Positions 17,656-27,585 of a DNA stretch of 64,000 nt are shown in pieces; position 1 is the first letter of the stretch; each line of letters opens with the position of its first letter. The notes beneath the pieces are model-generated. The model searched no databases, had not been told where the DNA came from, and saw only the letters and a list, made by a program, of their open reading frames with translations. The position numbers were made by a program, and so were the translations under genes. The stretch is taken from contig NZ_JADCNK010000023.1 in the NCBI RefSeq assembly GCF_014947265.1, positions 1 to 64,000 of the forward strand, in the 5' to 3' direction. The DNA is from Pedobacter sp014947265. GTDB taxonomy: Bacteria > Bacteroidota > Bacteroidia > Sphingobacteriales > Sphingobacteriaceae.

Positions 17656-17783
17656 GCCATGCGCTTAGCGTTTGGCGATCAGCGTGGATTTACCGCTAAC
17701 CGCCAAACACTTTACGCCAACCCTCAATAATATGTTTAGACTTAACTTAAAAATTGCACTGCGTAACCTTTGGCGAAACAAGG
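17239..17783. repeat. 545-bp near-identical block, copy 2
   Basis: This is the partner of 14790-15334. It covers the 3' end of permease 3, palindrome D3 and the first ~17 codons of permease 4. Identity ends abruptly after the codons for RNLWRNK, where permease 4 continues VSSFINVIG in place of GFSLINIGG. Confidence 0.85.
17667..17711. repeat. Intergenic palindrome D3 (permease 3/4)
   Basis: AGCGTTTGGCG (17667-17677) faces CGCCAAACACT (17701-17711). The 5' arm matches D1 and the 3' arm matches D2, which leaves one C-A mismatch in the stem. Confidence 0.78.
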
Positions 17784-20104
17784 TGAGCTCCTTTATTAAC
17801 GTAATTGGGCTGGCCATTGGCTTGGCTGCCTGTTTAATGTTGCTCTTGTATGTTACTTACGAATGGAACTTTGATAAGCAGGCTAAAGAATCGGCTAACG
17901 TTTTTACCACTATGACCAATATTCCGGGAGACAACGGTAAGATTTTCGGAACTTTTGAAGGCTCAACCACTGCTTTCGGCCCCGTAATTAAACAAAGTTT
18001 GCCAGAACTGAAGTACATGGCGAGGATGGACTATGGGGGCAAGAATTTAATAGCGAACGGACAGAACGCCTTTAAACGTCAATCTAAATTCGCCGAGCCT
18101 GATATCTTAAAAATGTACAATTATGAATTTATTTATGGCAACGCGAGCACAGCGTTAAGTAATCCAAATTCGGTTATTTTAACTGAATCTACCGCTAAAG
18201 TATTGTTCGGAACAGCAGATGTACTGAATAAAAGCGTACGTTTTAAAGATCTTTTGGATTTGAATATAACCGGTGTAATTAAAGATCAACCTGATAATAG
18301 CTCCAATAAATTTGATTATTTAATGCCCTGGTCTTTATACGAAACGATTGATGCAAGCGCCAAAGATCTAAACTGGAGCAATTTTAGTTTTGTAACACTG
18401 GTGATGCTAAAAAATGGAGCAAACTTAAATTTGGTTAACCAAAAAATCAATCAGATAGAGAAAAAAAATAATATAAATAATGAACAATCACAGGTGCTGT
18501 TCCCATTGGCAAGGCTACATTTATATGGTAAGTTCGAAGATGGCAAAAGTATTGGTGGCGCAATAGAACAGATTTATCTGTTTGTTGGACTCGCTTTTGG
18601 AATTCTTTTAATAGCCTGCATTAATTTTATGAACATGGCTACAGCCAAGTCCGAAAAACGCGCAAAAGAGGTTGGCATAAAGAAGACTATTGGCGCCAAC
18701 CGTAGTTCGCTGATTGTACAGTTCTTAACCGAATCAATGATGTTAACATTTATTGCGGTGATTTTTTCGATTGCCATCCTCGAGATCTTTTTGCCCGCTT
18801 TTAACAACCTGTTGAATATAAAATTGAATATCTCTTATTTCAACAGCACCAGCTGGTTAGGCATTCTTGGGATTGTTTTAGTCACCGGATTAATCGCGGG
18901 CAGTTACCCTGCATTTTACCTCTCGTCTTTTAACCCCATACAAACCTTAAAAAGAAAAATTAAAACGAAAAGTTTCTTTTCGGTGAGTTTAAAGCAGGTA
19001 TTGGTAGTAGGGCAGTTTTGTTTTGCTATTATCCTCATTATTTCCACTTTAGTTATCTACAAACAGATCCAGTACATTAAAAACAGACCAGTAGGATTTG
19101 ATGTGAACACTTTGGTAGAAATGCCGCAGGATGGGGAACTGAAAACAAAATATGAGCTGCTGCGAAATGAACTCCTAAAATCTGGGGCAGTTACCTCCAT
19201 GTTCCAATCATCAGTTAGCTTATCGCATCATGGACAAAATTTTGCAGGTATCGAATGGGAAGGAATGTTGAAAGCGACAAACAATCAAATGTTTAACCAG
19301 GTAATTACCACTTACGATTTTATCAAAACCAATGGCATCAAATTAACTAGGGGGAGAGATTTTTCGGAGAACTTCGCTTCAGATACCAGTGCTGTGATGG
19401 TAAGTGCTTCGGCAGTGAAAATTTTTGACTATAAAAATCCGGTGGGCAAAACAATTACCATTTTTGGCGATAAATTTAACATCATAGGTGTTTTCGACGA
19501 TTATGTCTGGGATTCGCCTTATAAATCGAATAACCCGATGGTGGTGTTTTTTGATAAGAAACAAACGGGAAACATCACGATGCGTCTAAATGAAAATAAC
19601 AGCCTTCAAAGTAATATTGAAACCATCAGCAGAATTACAAAAGCTTTAAATCCGGCTTATCCATTAGAGATTAATTTTTTAAATAACGTTTATGCTGAAA
19701 AATACAATGCCGAAAAAACGTTAGGTATCCTGTCTAATCTTTTCGGTGGACTGGCCATTTTTGTTTCCTGTTTAGGCCTTTTTGGTCTCGTAGCTTATAG
19801 TGCTGAGCAAAGGACAAAAGAATTTGGGGTACGCAAGGTGCTAGGAGCATCTTTACTTAATTTAATGCAATTGCTGTCGCTCTCTTTTGTGAAAATGATT
19901 GTAGTTGCTATCGTTATCGCTATTCCTTTGAGTTATTATTTAATGAATAAATGGCTGATGAAATTCGAATTCCACACCGAAATATCATGGTGGATTATGC
20001 CGATAGCCGGGTTTGGTACTTTACTAATGGCATTGATTACGGTAAGTTTTCAGGCCTATAAAACTGCAAGAGCAAACCCTGTAAATGCACTTAAATACGA
20101 GTAA
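17732..20104 (+). CDS. MacB/FtsX-type ABC permease 4 of 8
   Basis: This 790-aa permease starts at ATG 17732 (MFRLNLKIALRNLWRNK); the upstream in-frame ATG 17672 lies in the palindrome. It belongs to a different subtype from permeases 1-3. Its ectodomain lacks SWAWTP, the first coupling segment reads SEKRAKEVGIKKTIGAN, and the second reads EQRTKEFGVRKVLGASLLNL followed by MQLLSLSF. It ends RANPVNALKYE. Permease 8 shares the LLSLSF and IKK/VKK features. Only the first ~17 codons look copied from permease 3, consistent with a recombination joint. Confidence 0.93.
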   Translation: MFRLNLKIALRNLWRNKVSSFINVIGLAIGLAACLMLLLYVTYEWNFDKQAKESANVFTTMTNIPGDNGKIFGTFEGSTTAFGPVIKQSLPELKYMARMDYGGKNLIANGQNAFKRQSKFAEPDILKMYNYEFIYGNASTALSNPNSVILTESTAKVLFGTADVLNKSVRFKDLLDLNITGVIKDQPDNSSNKFDYLMPWSLYETIDASAKDLNWSNFSFVTLVMLKNGANLNLVNQKINQIEKKNNINNEQSQVLFPLARLHLYGKFEDGKSIGGAIEQIYLFVGLAFGILLIACINFMNMATAKSEKRAKEVGIKKTIGANRSSLIVQFLTESMMLTFIAVIFSIAILEIFLPAFNNLLNIKLNISYFNSTSWLGILGIVLVTGLIAGSYPAFYLSSFNPIQTLKRKIKTKSFFSVSLKQVLVVGQFCFAIILIISTLVIYKQIQYIKNRPVGFDVNTLVEMPQDGELKTKYELLRNELLKSGAVTSMFQSSVSLSHHGQNFAGIEWEGMLKATNNQMFNQVITTYDFIKTNGIKLTRGRDFSENFASDTSAVMVSASAVKIFDYKNPVGKTITIFGDKFNIIGVFDDYVWDSPYKSNNPMVVFFDKKQTGNITMRLNENNSLQSNIETISRITKALNPAYPLEINFLNNVYAEKYNAEKTLGILSNLFGGLAIFVSCLGLFGLVAYSAEQRTKEFGVRKVLGASLLNLMQLLSLSFVKMIVVAIVIAIPLSYYLMNKWLMKFEFHTEISWWIMPIAGFGTLLMALITVSFQAYKTARANPVNALKYE

Positions 20105-20173
20105 TCCAGTTGGCAGTTTTCAGTTAACAATTTAACAATTAACCAGTTTAACAATTAATACAGTTAACCTATC

Positions 20174-22555
20174 ATGTTTAGACTCAACTTTAAAATAGCC
20201 CTGCGTAACCTTTGGAAGAACAAAGGCTTTACCTTGATCAATGTTGGTGGATTGGCAATCGGCATGGCCTGTTGTTTGATGTTACTTTTGTATGTATACT
20301 ACGAATGGAGCTTCGATAAGCAATATAAAAATGCTAATAAGGTATATATTGCTGCATTAAACTTAAAGTTTAACGGCAAACTGGCTACTACCATGGCGGT
20401 TCCGAATAAACTAGCCAAAGCAGGCGCTTCAGAACTGCCGGGCATTAAAAGTGCAGCCCGCATGTCGATGAATAACGGAGAGAAGTTGTTCAGCCGTAAT
20501 CAGCATAATTTTAAACTTTCAGGGATGAATGTTGATCCGGATTTTTTAAAGATCCTGGATCACAAATTCATTTACGGAGATCTAAATACGGCTTTAAACG
20601 AACCGAATAATGTATTGATCAGCCAATCTACTGCTAAAAGACTATTTGGCGAGGAGAACCCGATCGGACAAAGCATCAAATATGATAACAGGATCAGTTT
20701 AAAAGTGACAGCCGTTATAGAAGACCTTCCCAAAAACCAGAGTATGCAATACGATGTGTTGCAGCCATGGGCTTTTTTTGAACAGGAAAATCCTTCTGAA
20801 AAAGAAAATAGTTGGGGCGCCATTACCTGTTTAACTTTATTTCAGCTTAAGGATAATGCTTCCCTGGAGGCTACAAATGCGGCTCTAAAACATTTTATTG
20901 TAGATAAAGAGCCTGATTTAAAAGAAATGACTTATGAACCTTTTCTTTTTCCTTTGAGCAAACTTCACCTGTATGATGATTTTGATAATGGAAAAGTGGT
21001 CGGGGGTAAAATCGATCAGTTAAGATTATTCGTTTTTCTGGCTATATGCGTGCTGTTTATCGCCTGCATCAATTATATGAACCTTTCTACAGCCAAATCT
21101 GAAAAACGGGCGAGAGAAGTAGGGGTGCGAAAAGCTTTAGGATCAACCCGCAACACCATTATGGGGCAGTTTATGGTAGAATCATTCTTATTGTCGTTTT
21201 TAGCCATGTTGATCGCTTTCACGCTACTCGAGGTTTCATTACCTTATTTTAACAACCTGCTCGATATTTCAATCAAAATTAATTATGGCGCAACCGGCTT
21301 TTGGGCGGTATTGCTTGCTATGATTTTGATTACCGGTCTGCTTGCCGGCAGTTATCCTGCATTTTACCTCTCCTCTTTTATCCCTGTAAAAGTACTTAAG
21401 GGATTTAAAGGCTCAACAGGTTCATTATCAATTCGTAAAATCCTGGTGGTGGTACAGTTTAGTCTTTCCATCTGCATGATTATTTCGGCAATTGTAATTT
21501 ATAGCCAGATCCAGCACCTTAAAAATAAGCCTTTAGGTTTTGATGAAACGGCATTGGCACAGATCGACCTGGAAGGGGAATGGACAAAACCCGAAAAACT
21601 CAAAACCTTTAAAAATGAGCTGGAAAGGGAAGGGGCTATTGTTGCCGCAACGGAATATGCTAACTCTTTTACCAATAGCGGTCACATTACTGGCGATATT
21701 CAATGGCCCGGCAAACCTAAAAATGATGTCTCTATTATTAATTATAGAAGTACAGGTTTCGATTTTGCCAAAACAACTGGTGTAAAGATTCTTGCAGGGA
21801 GAGATTTTGATTCTAAATTTTCAGCTGATACCTCTACATCTCTGCTCCTCAATCAAAGTGCTGTTAAAATAATGGGGTTAAAAAATCCTGTCGGTACCGT
21901 TATCCATTGGGGCGATAACCCGCCACTTAAAGTGGTGGGCGTTGTGCAGGATTATTCTAGCGAATCACTTGCTTCTAAAATAGAGCCTACAGTTTATTAT
22001 TACAATGTTAAAACGAGTCGGGTTTTGCTGCTTAAACTCAATCCTAAGCAATTGCTTTCTAATTCAATCGAAGCGATAAAATCGGTAAGTCGACGTTTAA
22101 ATCCTGCTTATCCAATTGAAGTGAAAATGGTTAGCCAGGGCATGGCCGAAAAACTCCGGAGCGAAAGGTTACTTAGCGTCCTTTCGAACATTTTTGGAGG
22201 ATTTGCCATTTTTATTTCCTGCTTAGGTTTATTGGGTTTAGCGCTATACACCGCTGAACAGCGCAGTAAAGAAATCAGTATCCGTAAAGTATTGGGCGCC
22301 AATCTTTCTGATATCCTGATCCTTTTGAACAAAGATTTTATGAAACTGGTAATCATTTCCAATGTGATCGCTATCCCGGTAGCCTATATTCTTGTTGCCA
22401 AATGGCTGGAAAAATATGATTATAAAATTACGATTAATCCATGGCCTTTTTTGCTTGCCCTTTTAACCTCGGTAATTATTGCCATTTTAACAGTAAGCCT
22501 GCAAACCTTTAAAGTGGCCAAAGCAAATGCTGTTGATGCACTTAAATATGAATAA
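20174..22555 (+). CDS. MacB/FtsX-type ABC permease 5 of 8
   Basis: This 793-aa permease begins MFRLNFKIALRNLWKNKGF and has the standard eight-helix plan. Coupling segments are SEKRAREVGVRKALGS and EQRSKEISIRKVLGAN; the terminus is KANAVDALKYE. The C-terminal membrane module resembles permeases 1-3 (ILLNKDFMKLVIISN). The ectodomains are distinct, with no SWAWTP motif. The 69-nt upstream gap is a low-complexity block of AACAATTTAACAATTAACC words and not palindrome D. Confidence 0.93.
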   Translation: MFRLNFKIALRNLWKNKGFTLINVGGLAIGMACCLMLLLYVYYEWSFDKQYKNANKVYIAALNLKFNGKLATTMAVPNKLAKAGASELPGIKSAARMSMNNGEKLFSRNQHNFKLSGMNVDPDFLKILDHKFIYGDLNTALNEPNNVLISQSTAKRLFGEENPIGQSIKYDNRISLKVTAVIEDLPKNQSMQYDVLQPWAFFEQENPSEKENSWGAITCLTLFQLKDNASLEATNAALKHFIVDKEPDLKEMTYEPFLFPLSKLHLYDDFDNGKVVGGKIDQLRLFVFLAICVLFIACINYMNLSTAKSEKRAREVGVRKALGSTRNTIMGQFMVESFLLSFLAMLIAFTLLEVSLPYFNNLLDISIKINYGATGFWAVLLAMILITGLLAGSYPAFYLSSFIPVKVLKGFKGSTGSLSIRKILVVVQFSLSICMIISAIVIYSQIQHLKNKPLGFDETALAQIDLEGEWTKPEKLKTFKNELEREGAIVAATEYANSFTNSGHITGDIQWPGKPKNDVSIINYRSTGFDFAKTTGVKILAGRDFDSKFSADTSTSLLLNQSAVKIMGLKNPVGTVIHWGDNPPLKVVGVVQDYSSESLASKIEPTVYYYNVKTSRVLLLKLNPKQLLSNSIEAIKSVSRRLNPAYPIEVKMVSQGMAEKLRSERLLSVLSNIFGGFAIFISCLGLLGLALYTAEQRSKEISIRKVLGANLSDILILLNKDFMKLVIISNVIAIPVAYILVAKWLEKYDYKITINPWPFLLALLTSVIIAILTVSLQTFKVAKANAVDALKYE

Positions 22556-22631
22556 AAGCTGAAAGCTAAAAGACTAAAGACTAAAGCGAATTGCTAGAGT
22601 CTTGATACCAGATACTAAATACTTGATACTA
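22555..22631. repeat. Composite low-complexity gap before permease 6 (families B and C)
   Basis: 22555-22590 holds GCTGAAAGCTAAAAGACTAA and AAGACTAAAGC (family B). 22601-22631 holds CTTGATACCAGATACTAAAT then ACTTGATACT (family C). The same B-then-C order recurs before permeases 7 and 8. Confidence 0.65.
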
Positions 22632-22635
22632 AAAT

Positions 22636-25011
22636 ATGTTCAAATTAAACTTAAAAATCGCATTGCGAAACCTTTGGAGAAATAGAGGTATTACTTCAAT
22701 TAATGTTGGTGGTTTAGCCATTGCTTTGGCTGCTTTTATTTTAGTTGTGCTTTATTTTACTTACGAAACCAGCTTCGATAAAACCAATCCAAACTACAAC
22801 AATATTTATGTAGTTGGACGGATTGAGCCTGATTTTAAAACGAACTACACTTCGCCGCCATTTGCAAAAGCAATAAAACAGAATTTCCCGGAGGTAGAAA
22901 ATGCGGGAATTACAAAACGCGGGTTTTTTGAATTTACCATGAAGAATGGCAAGAACACGTTATTTGCCAAAAACTTTATGCAGGCTGATTACAATGCAGC
23001 TAAAATTCTCAATTTAAAACCTACGGGCGGATTAGAGAAACCTTCAGGTGATGCTGACAGACTTTCTTACCTGAGCGAGGAAAACATGAAAGTGCTTTTT
23101 CCAAATAAAACAGATAACAAGCCTGAAATGGTAGGAATGGGAGCAAGCAATTCGGGCATTACCAGTAAAATTAATGGTTCAATTAAAAATAATTTACATT
23201 CAAATATTACTTTCGACGGCATTTCAATCGGTAATGAAATAGGGCAGGGTGAAAATTATGGATATAACAATTACACGACCTATATTCAGGTAAAACCTGG
23301 AACTGACGTTGCAAATCTGGAACAAAAAATCACAGACTTATACCGGAAAGAATTATTAAAAGGCGAAACTGACCAGAAAACAATAGAAGAAATAAAAGGT
23401 GTTTCAACATTTTTAGACCCGCTTGCAAATTTGCACCTCAGGCCAAAGGCGGGTAATGATGCGCCTTATAAAATACTAATCGCCCTTTCTGTACTTGGAA
23501 TTCTGATCCTGGTTATTGCCTGTATCAATTTCACTAATCTAAGCATTGCTCAGGCTACAAAAAGGGCCAAAGAAGTCGGCATAAAAAAAGTAATGGGTGC
23601 TTATCGTTTCCAGCTTACCAGGCAATTTCTTACCGAAATATTTATTCAATGTTTTGTCGCTACAATTCTTGCCTTAACAATAGCAGAATTAGCCTTGCCA
23701 TATTTCAATAACCTTTTTCAGGTTAGTTTATCCATCTGGAATATTGAAAATAACTTATTCTGGCAATTGCCCTTAATTTTATGCCTGATTACATTTGTGG
23801 CAGGCACTTATCCAGCCTTAGTATTATCCGGTTTCAAACCTGCGTTAGTGCTAAAAGGTAATTTTTCGACCAGTAAACAAAGTTCATGGCTGCGAAATGG
23901 CCTATTGATTTTTCAGTTTAGCATTGCGGTGATTTTTATAATCGGTTTGTTCATCATCAACGCCCAGTTGAAATATATGCGGACTCAGGATCTGGGTTTT
24001 ACAGCAAATCAGGTTGTTTACATTAAAAACATAAGCCTTTTCAATAAACATGAAAAATTTGCTCCGGTTAGAGATAAAATCTTAAAAATCCAGGGAATAA
24101 AATCAGTAACTGTAGCTACTGGTGTTCCTGATGGGAGCGAAAATGGAGGTAACGGTTATACCGTAAATGGTGTGCAGAAAAGCATTGATTTTGTCGATGT
24201 GGATTTTGATTACTTTGAAACACTTGATATTAAATTAAAAGAGGGGCGGTTTTTCTCAAAGTCATTTAGTACCGATACTACGAATTCTGTTGTGATAAAT
24301 GAAAGTGCTGTTGCGAAATATGGAATTAAAAATCCAGTCGGACAAACAATAAGAGGCTGTAATATAGATTATAAGATTGTAGGGGTAGCAAAAGATTTTA
24401 AAGCACAAGGATTTGAAAGTGCCGTTCAGCCTACTATTTATGCAATTAAAAATCCTTGCGGAAATTCAAAAACACAAATTATGGTTAAAATTGAGGAAAA
24501 TAAAATGGCTGATGCTTTGGCTGCTTTGAAAGCACAATGGCCACAAATAAATCCTCAGGACGGCGAAGACTTTCGATATGAATTTTTAGATGAACTTTAC
24601 GGCAAACTTTTCAAAAAACAGGAGCAGTTACAATCCGTGTTTTTCGCAGCCGCATTGCTCACCATCTTCATTGCTATTTTGGGTTTGTTTGCCTTTGCAA
24701 AATACATCACCAACGGACGCATCAAAGAGATTGCAGTGCGCAAAATTTTGGGTGCAAGTGATATTCAGATCTTCAAATTAATTAACAGTTCATTTTTTAT
24801 CATGGTACTCGTAGCTAACGTAATTTCCTGGCCGGTAGCTTATATCCTTACTAAAAAATGGCTCGAAACTTTTGCCTACCGGATTGATTTACCTGTGCTG
24901 CCCTTTGTTAGTAGCGCAACAATTACCATTTTATTAGCTGTAATAACTGTAAGCATTCAGGCAAAAAAAGCGGTTAAAGCAAACCCTGTTGATGCGTTGA
25001 AATACGAATAA
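22636..25011 (+). CDS. MacB/FtsX-type ABC permease 6 of 8 (divergent)
   Basis: This 791-aa permease has the shared start MFKLNLKIALRNLWRNRG and the same topology, but is one of the two most divergent members. The coupling segments read ATKRAKEVGIKKVMGAYRFQ and NGRIKEIAVRKILGASDIQI. The membrane segments differ (FTNLSIAQ where others have FMNLSTA). The first ectodomain is shorter on aromatics, with an N/G-rich stretch near residues 165-200. It ends KANPVDALKYE. It may be an older member or have joined the array from another locus. Confidence 0.92.
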   Translation: MFKLNLKIALRNLWRNRGITSINVGGLAIALAAFILVVLYFTYETSFDKTNPNYNNIYVVGRIEPDFKTNYTSPPFAKAIKQNFPEVENAGITKRGFFEFTMKNGKNTLFAKNFMQADYNAAKILNLKPTGGLEKPSGDADRLSYLSEENMKVLFPNKTDNKPEMVGMGASNSGITSKINGSIKNNLHSNITFDGISIGNEIGQGENYGYNNYTTYIQVKPGTDVANLEQKITDLYRKELLKGETDQKTIEEIKGVSTFLDPLANLHLRPKAGNDAPYKILIALSVLGILILVIACINFTNLSIAQATKRAKEVGIKKVMGAYRFQLTRQFLTEIFIQCFVATILALTIAELALPYFNNLFQVSLSIWNIENNLFWQLPLILCLITFVAGTYPALVLSGFKPALVLKGNFSTSKQSSWLRNGLLIFQFSIAVIFIIGLFIINAQLKYMRTQDLGFTANQVVYIKNISLFNKHEKFAPVRDKILKIQGIKSVTVATGVPDGSENGGNGYTVNGVQKSIDFVDVDFDYFETLDIKLKEGRFFSKSFSTDTTNSVVINESAVAKYGIKNPVGQTIRGCNIDYKIVGVAKDFKAQGFESAVQPTIYAIKNPCGNSKTQIMVKIEENKMADALAALKAQWPQINPQDGEDFRYEFLDELYGKLFKKQEQLQSVFFAAALLTIFIAILGLFAFAKYITNGRIKEIAVRKILGASDIQIFKLINSSFFIMVLVANVISWPVAYILTKKWLETFAYRIDLPVLPFVSSATITILLAVITVSIQAKKAVKANPVDALKYE

Positions 25012-25013
25012 TA

Positions 25014-25087
25014 GCTGAAAACTTAAAGATCAAAGACTGAGGTAACTTGCTGGTGTCTTGATACCTGATACTAAATACCTGATACTA
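25014..25087. repeat. Composite low-complexity gap before permease 7 (families B and C)
   Basis: GCTGAAAACTTAAAGATCAA (25014 on) is a degenerate family B unit. CTTGATACCTGATACTAAAT then ACCTGATACTAC (25057-25087) is family C. The order is the same as before permeases 6 and 8. Confidence 0.6.
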
Positions 25088-25092
25088 CGAAA

Positions 25093-27486
25093 ATGTTCAA
25101 ACTTAACCTCAAAATCGCCTGGCGAAACCTCTGGAAAAACAAAGGTTATACATTTATTAATGTTCTAGGCTTATCAATCGGGATGGCCAGTTGTATTTTG
25201 ATCTTTATTTTTATCCGTTATCAAATGAGTTTTGATGAAGGATTTAAAAATGAGAACAGGATCTTCAGAGTTGTTACCAACTGGAAATACAATTCATATG
25301 ATGACTTTTCCGCAGGTGTTCCAATACCTTTTTCTGCCGCCGCCAGAAATGAGATCGCAGGATTTGAAAAAGTTGGAACGATCTTAAAAAGGGGGGGGAT
25401 TATCAGCGTAAAAGATGCAACTGGTAAAGAGAAACTTAAGTCCCGCGAAGCCGTTTACTATACCCAGCCTGATTTTTTTGATGTTTTTAGTGATATAAAA
25501 TGGATTTATAGTGCTCCGGAATTGGCATTGTCAAAACCAAATTCAGCTGTTTTATCAGAAAAATACGCGATTAAATTTTTTGGTAGCGTAAAAAGTGCTA
25601 TCGGCAAAACCATAACTATAGGAGATAAAACCAATTTACTGGTTGCCGGAATAATTGAAGACCAGCCACAAAACAGTAGTTTTCCGCTTGGTGTTATAAT
25701 TAGCTACGAAACCTATGCCGGCAGATTTAACGAGAACTGGGACTCTGTAAATTCAAGCACTTCGAGTTATGTATTATTAAAAGATGGACTAACAGCGGAA
25801 GATGTTCAGGCATCGTTAACCAGGTTTAATCAAAAATATTATCCAATTGAAAAAATAGCAGGTAATCAAACGAATAAGCTTCAGCCATTAAGAGATATAC
25901 ATTTTAGTGAAAAATACGACAACTTCGCAGATTCATCGATTAATAAAAGTGAACTTTATGGACTTGCTGTAATTGGCTTGTTTCTCATCATCACAGCCTG
26001 TATAAATTTCATTAATTTAACTACGGCACAATCAGTTAACCGCTCAAAAGAGGTAGGCGTTCGCAAGGTGATGGGCAGTAAAAGAAAACAACTGGTAAGC
26101 CAGTTCCTGACGGAAACTTTCGCCGTGAGTCTGGTTGCCTTGCTCATCGCCTGTGTTATCACTGAACTGGCTATTCCGCCGATGCAGAATTTGTTTAAGG
26201 GCAGGATCGAATTCAGCCTGTTCGCTCATCCGATAATATTCATTTTTATGGCCATTCTTGTTGCGTTTGTGAGTTTTCTGGCAGGTTTTTATCCGGCAAT
26301 AATTATTTCGAAGTTTAATCCTGCACTAGCCATCAAAAACAAAATTTCGCTCAATAACGGAGGTTTAAGTCTCCGGAAAATTCTGGTTGTGGTTCAGTTT
26401 TCAATAACCGTTATATTGATTATCGGAACTTTAGTAATCATTAGGCAAATGCAATATGTTCAGGAAAAACCCTTAGGATTTAATCCGAACGCTGTAGCGA
26501 TGGTTGGCATACCGACTGATAGTTTAAGCAAAATCAAATACAACACTTTTAAGGAAAGAATACTTAGAATTCCGGGGGTAAAAGAAATGAGTTTTTGTCA
26601 GTCGGCCCCATTATCAAGCAATATTAATTCCAGTGATTTTACCTATAACGGAATAAAAAATGAGGATTTTGAATTGAGAAATATGCGTGCCGATGAAAAT
26701 TTCTTCAAAGTTTTTGATTTGAAATTGATAGCTGGAAAAATCTTTCGTAAGAGTGATACGGCGAATGCTTGTGTAGTAAATGAAACTTTTTTGAAGAAGA
26801 TGCACATCCTCAAACCGCAGGATGCGATTGGAAAAGTGATTCGTGCGAGTGGAAACACAGTTCCGATATCTGGTGTGGTGAAAGATTTTAACGACCAGTC
26901 TTTAAAAGAACGTATTTCCGGATTAGCAATTTTTCCTGGTAATGATCAATATTGGAATGTTGCGATAAAAATGGATGCTGAAAAATTGGTTTCTTCAATG
27001 AAAGAAATTGAAGCGGTTTGGAAAGAAAGTTTTCCCAATGGGATTTTCGATTCGGGTTTTGTAAATGAAAGTATAAATAGCTATTATGAAAGTGAGCAAA
27101 TCATGGGAACATTATTTAAGGTTTTCGCAGGCGTGATCATCTTCATTTCCTTTATTGGTTTATTTGGATTAATTTCTTTTGTCGCTACACAACGAACCAA
27201 AGAAGTTGCCATTAGAAAAGTATTAGGCGCATCAACCATCGAATTGGTAAAAATGCTGAACGGTTCATTCCTGATTATGGTTTTTATCGCAAATCTTGCG
27301 GCATGGCCACTTGCATATTTATTCGTTTCAAAATGGCTTTCGGGCTTTGTCTATCGGGTTGATATCAGTGTCTGGCCATTTGCATTGGCAATGGCAATAT
27401 CAATGGCAATAACACTAATAACAGTAAGCATCCGATCCTATAAAGCGGCTGTCACTAATACAATTAATGCACTGAAATATGAATAA
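25093..27486 (+). CDS. MacB/FtsX-type ABC permease 7 of 8 (divergent)
   Basis: This 797-aa permease, the longest of the array, begins MFKLNLKIAWRNLWKNKGY. Its TM1 region (FINVLGLSIGMASCILIFI) and both coupling segments (VNRSKEVGVRKVMGSKRKQL and TQRTKEVAIRKVLGASTIEL) set it apart from permeases 1-5. It lies closest to permease 6 in general character, for example NGSFLIMVFIANLAAWPLAY against NSSFFIMVLVANVISWPVAY. Terminus TNTINALKYE. The reading frame is intact, so it is presumably functional. Confidence 0.92.
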   Translation: MFKLNLKIAWRNLWKNKGYTFINVLGLSIGMASCILIFIFIRYQMSFDEGFKNENRIFRVVTNWKYNSYDDFSAGVPIPFSAAARNEIAGFEKVGTILKRGGIISVKDATGKEKLKSREAVYYTQPDFFDVFSDIKWIYSAPELALSKPNSAVLSEKYAIKFFGSVKSAIGKTITIGDKTNLLVAGIIEDQPQNSSFPLGVIISYETYAGRFNENWDSVNSSTSSYVLLKDGLTAEDVQASLTRFNQKYYPIEKIAGNQTNKLQPLRDIHFSEKYDNFADSSINKSELYGLAVIGLFLIITACINFINLTTAQSVNRSKEVGVRKVMGSKRKQLVSQFLTETFAVSLVALLIACVITELAIPPMQNLFKGRIEFSLFAHPIIFIFMAILVAFVSFLAGFYPAIIISKFNPALAIKNKISLNNGGLSLRKILVVVQFSITVILIIGTLVIIRQMQYVQEKPLGFNPNAVAMVGIPTDSLSKIKYNTFKERILRIPGVKEMSFCQSAPLSSNINSSDFTYNGIKNEDFELRNMRADENFFKVFDLKLIAGKIFRKSDTANACVVNETFLKKMHILKPQDAIGKVIRASGNTVPISGVVKDFNDQSLKERISGLAIFPGNDQYWNVAIKMDAEKLVSSMKEIEAVWKESFPNGIFDSGFVNESINSYYESEQIMGTLFKVFAGVIIFISFIGLFGLISFVATQRTKEVAIRKVLGASTIELVKMLNGSFLIMVFIANLAAWPLAYLFVSKWLSGFVYRVDISVWPFALAMAISMAITLITVSIRSYKAAVTNTINALKYE

Positions 27487-27580
27487 AGCCGAAAGCTAAA
27501 AGACTAAAGCGAAAACCAGTCTTGATACTCGATACTGAATACTCGATACTGAATTGACTGATACTAAATACTTGATACTA
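27486..27580. repeat. Composite low-complexity gap before permease 8 (expanded family C)
   Basis: GCCGAAAGCTAAAAGACTAA (family B) is followed by 27521-27580, where the GATACT word occurs six times (CTTGATACTCGATACTGAAT, ACTCGATACTGAATTGACTG, ATACTAAATACTTGATACTA). This is the longest C unit seen and looks slippage-expanded. The units are too short and lack unique spacers, so it is not a CRISPR array. Confidence 0.65.
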
Positions 27581-27585
27581 CAAAA

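Noticed and set aside
27521..27580. Closely spaced direct repeats resembling a CRISPR array
   Set aside because: The GATACT units are 8-12 bp apart with no unique spacers and no cas genes. They match the low-complexity family C units elsewhere.
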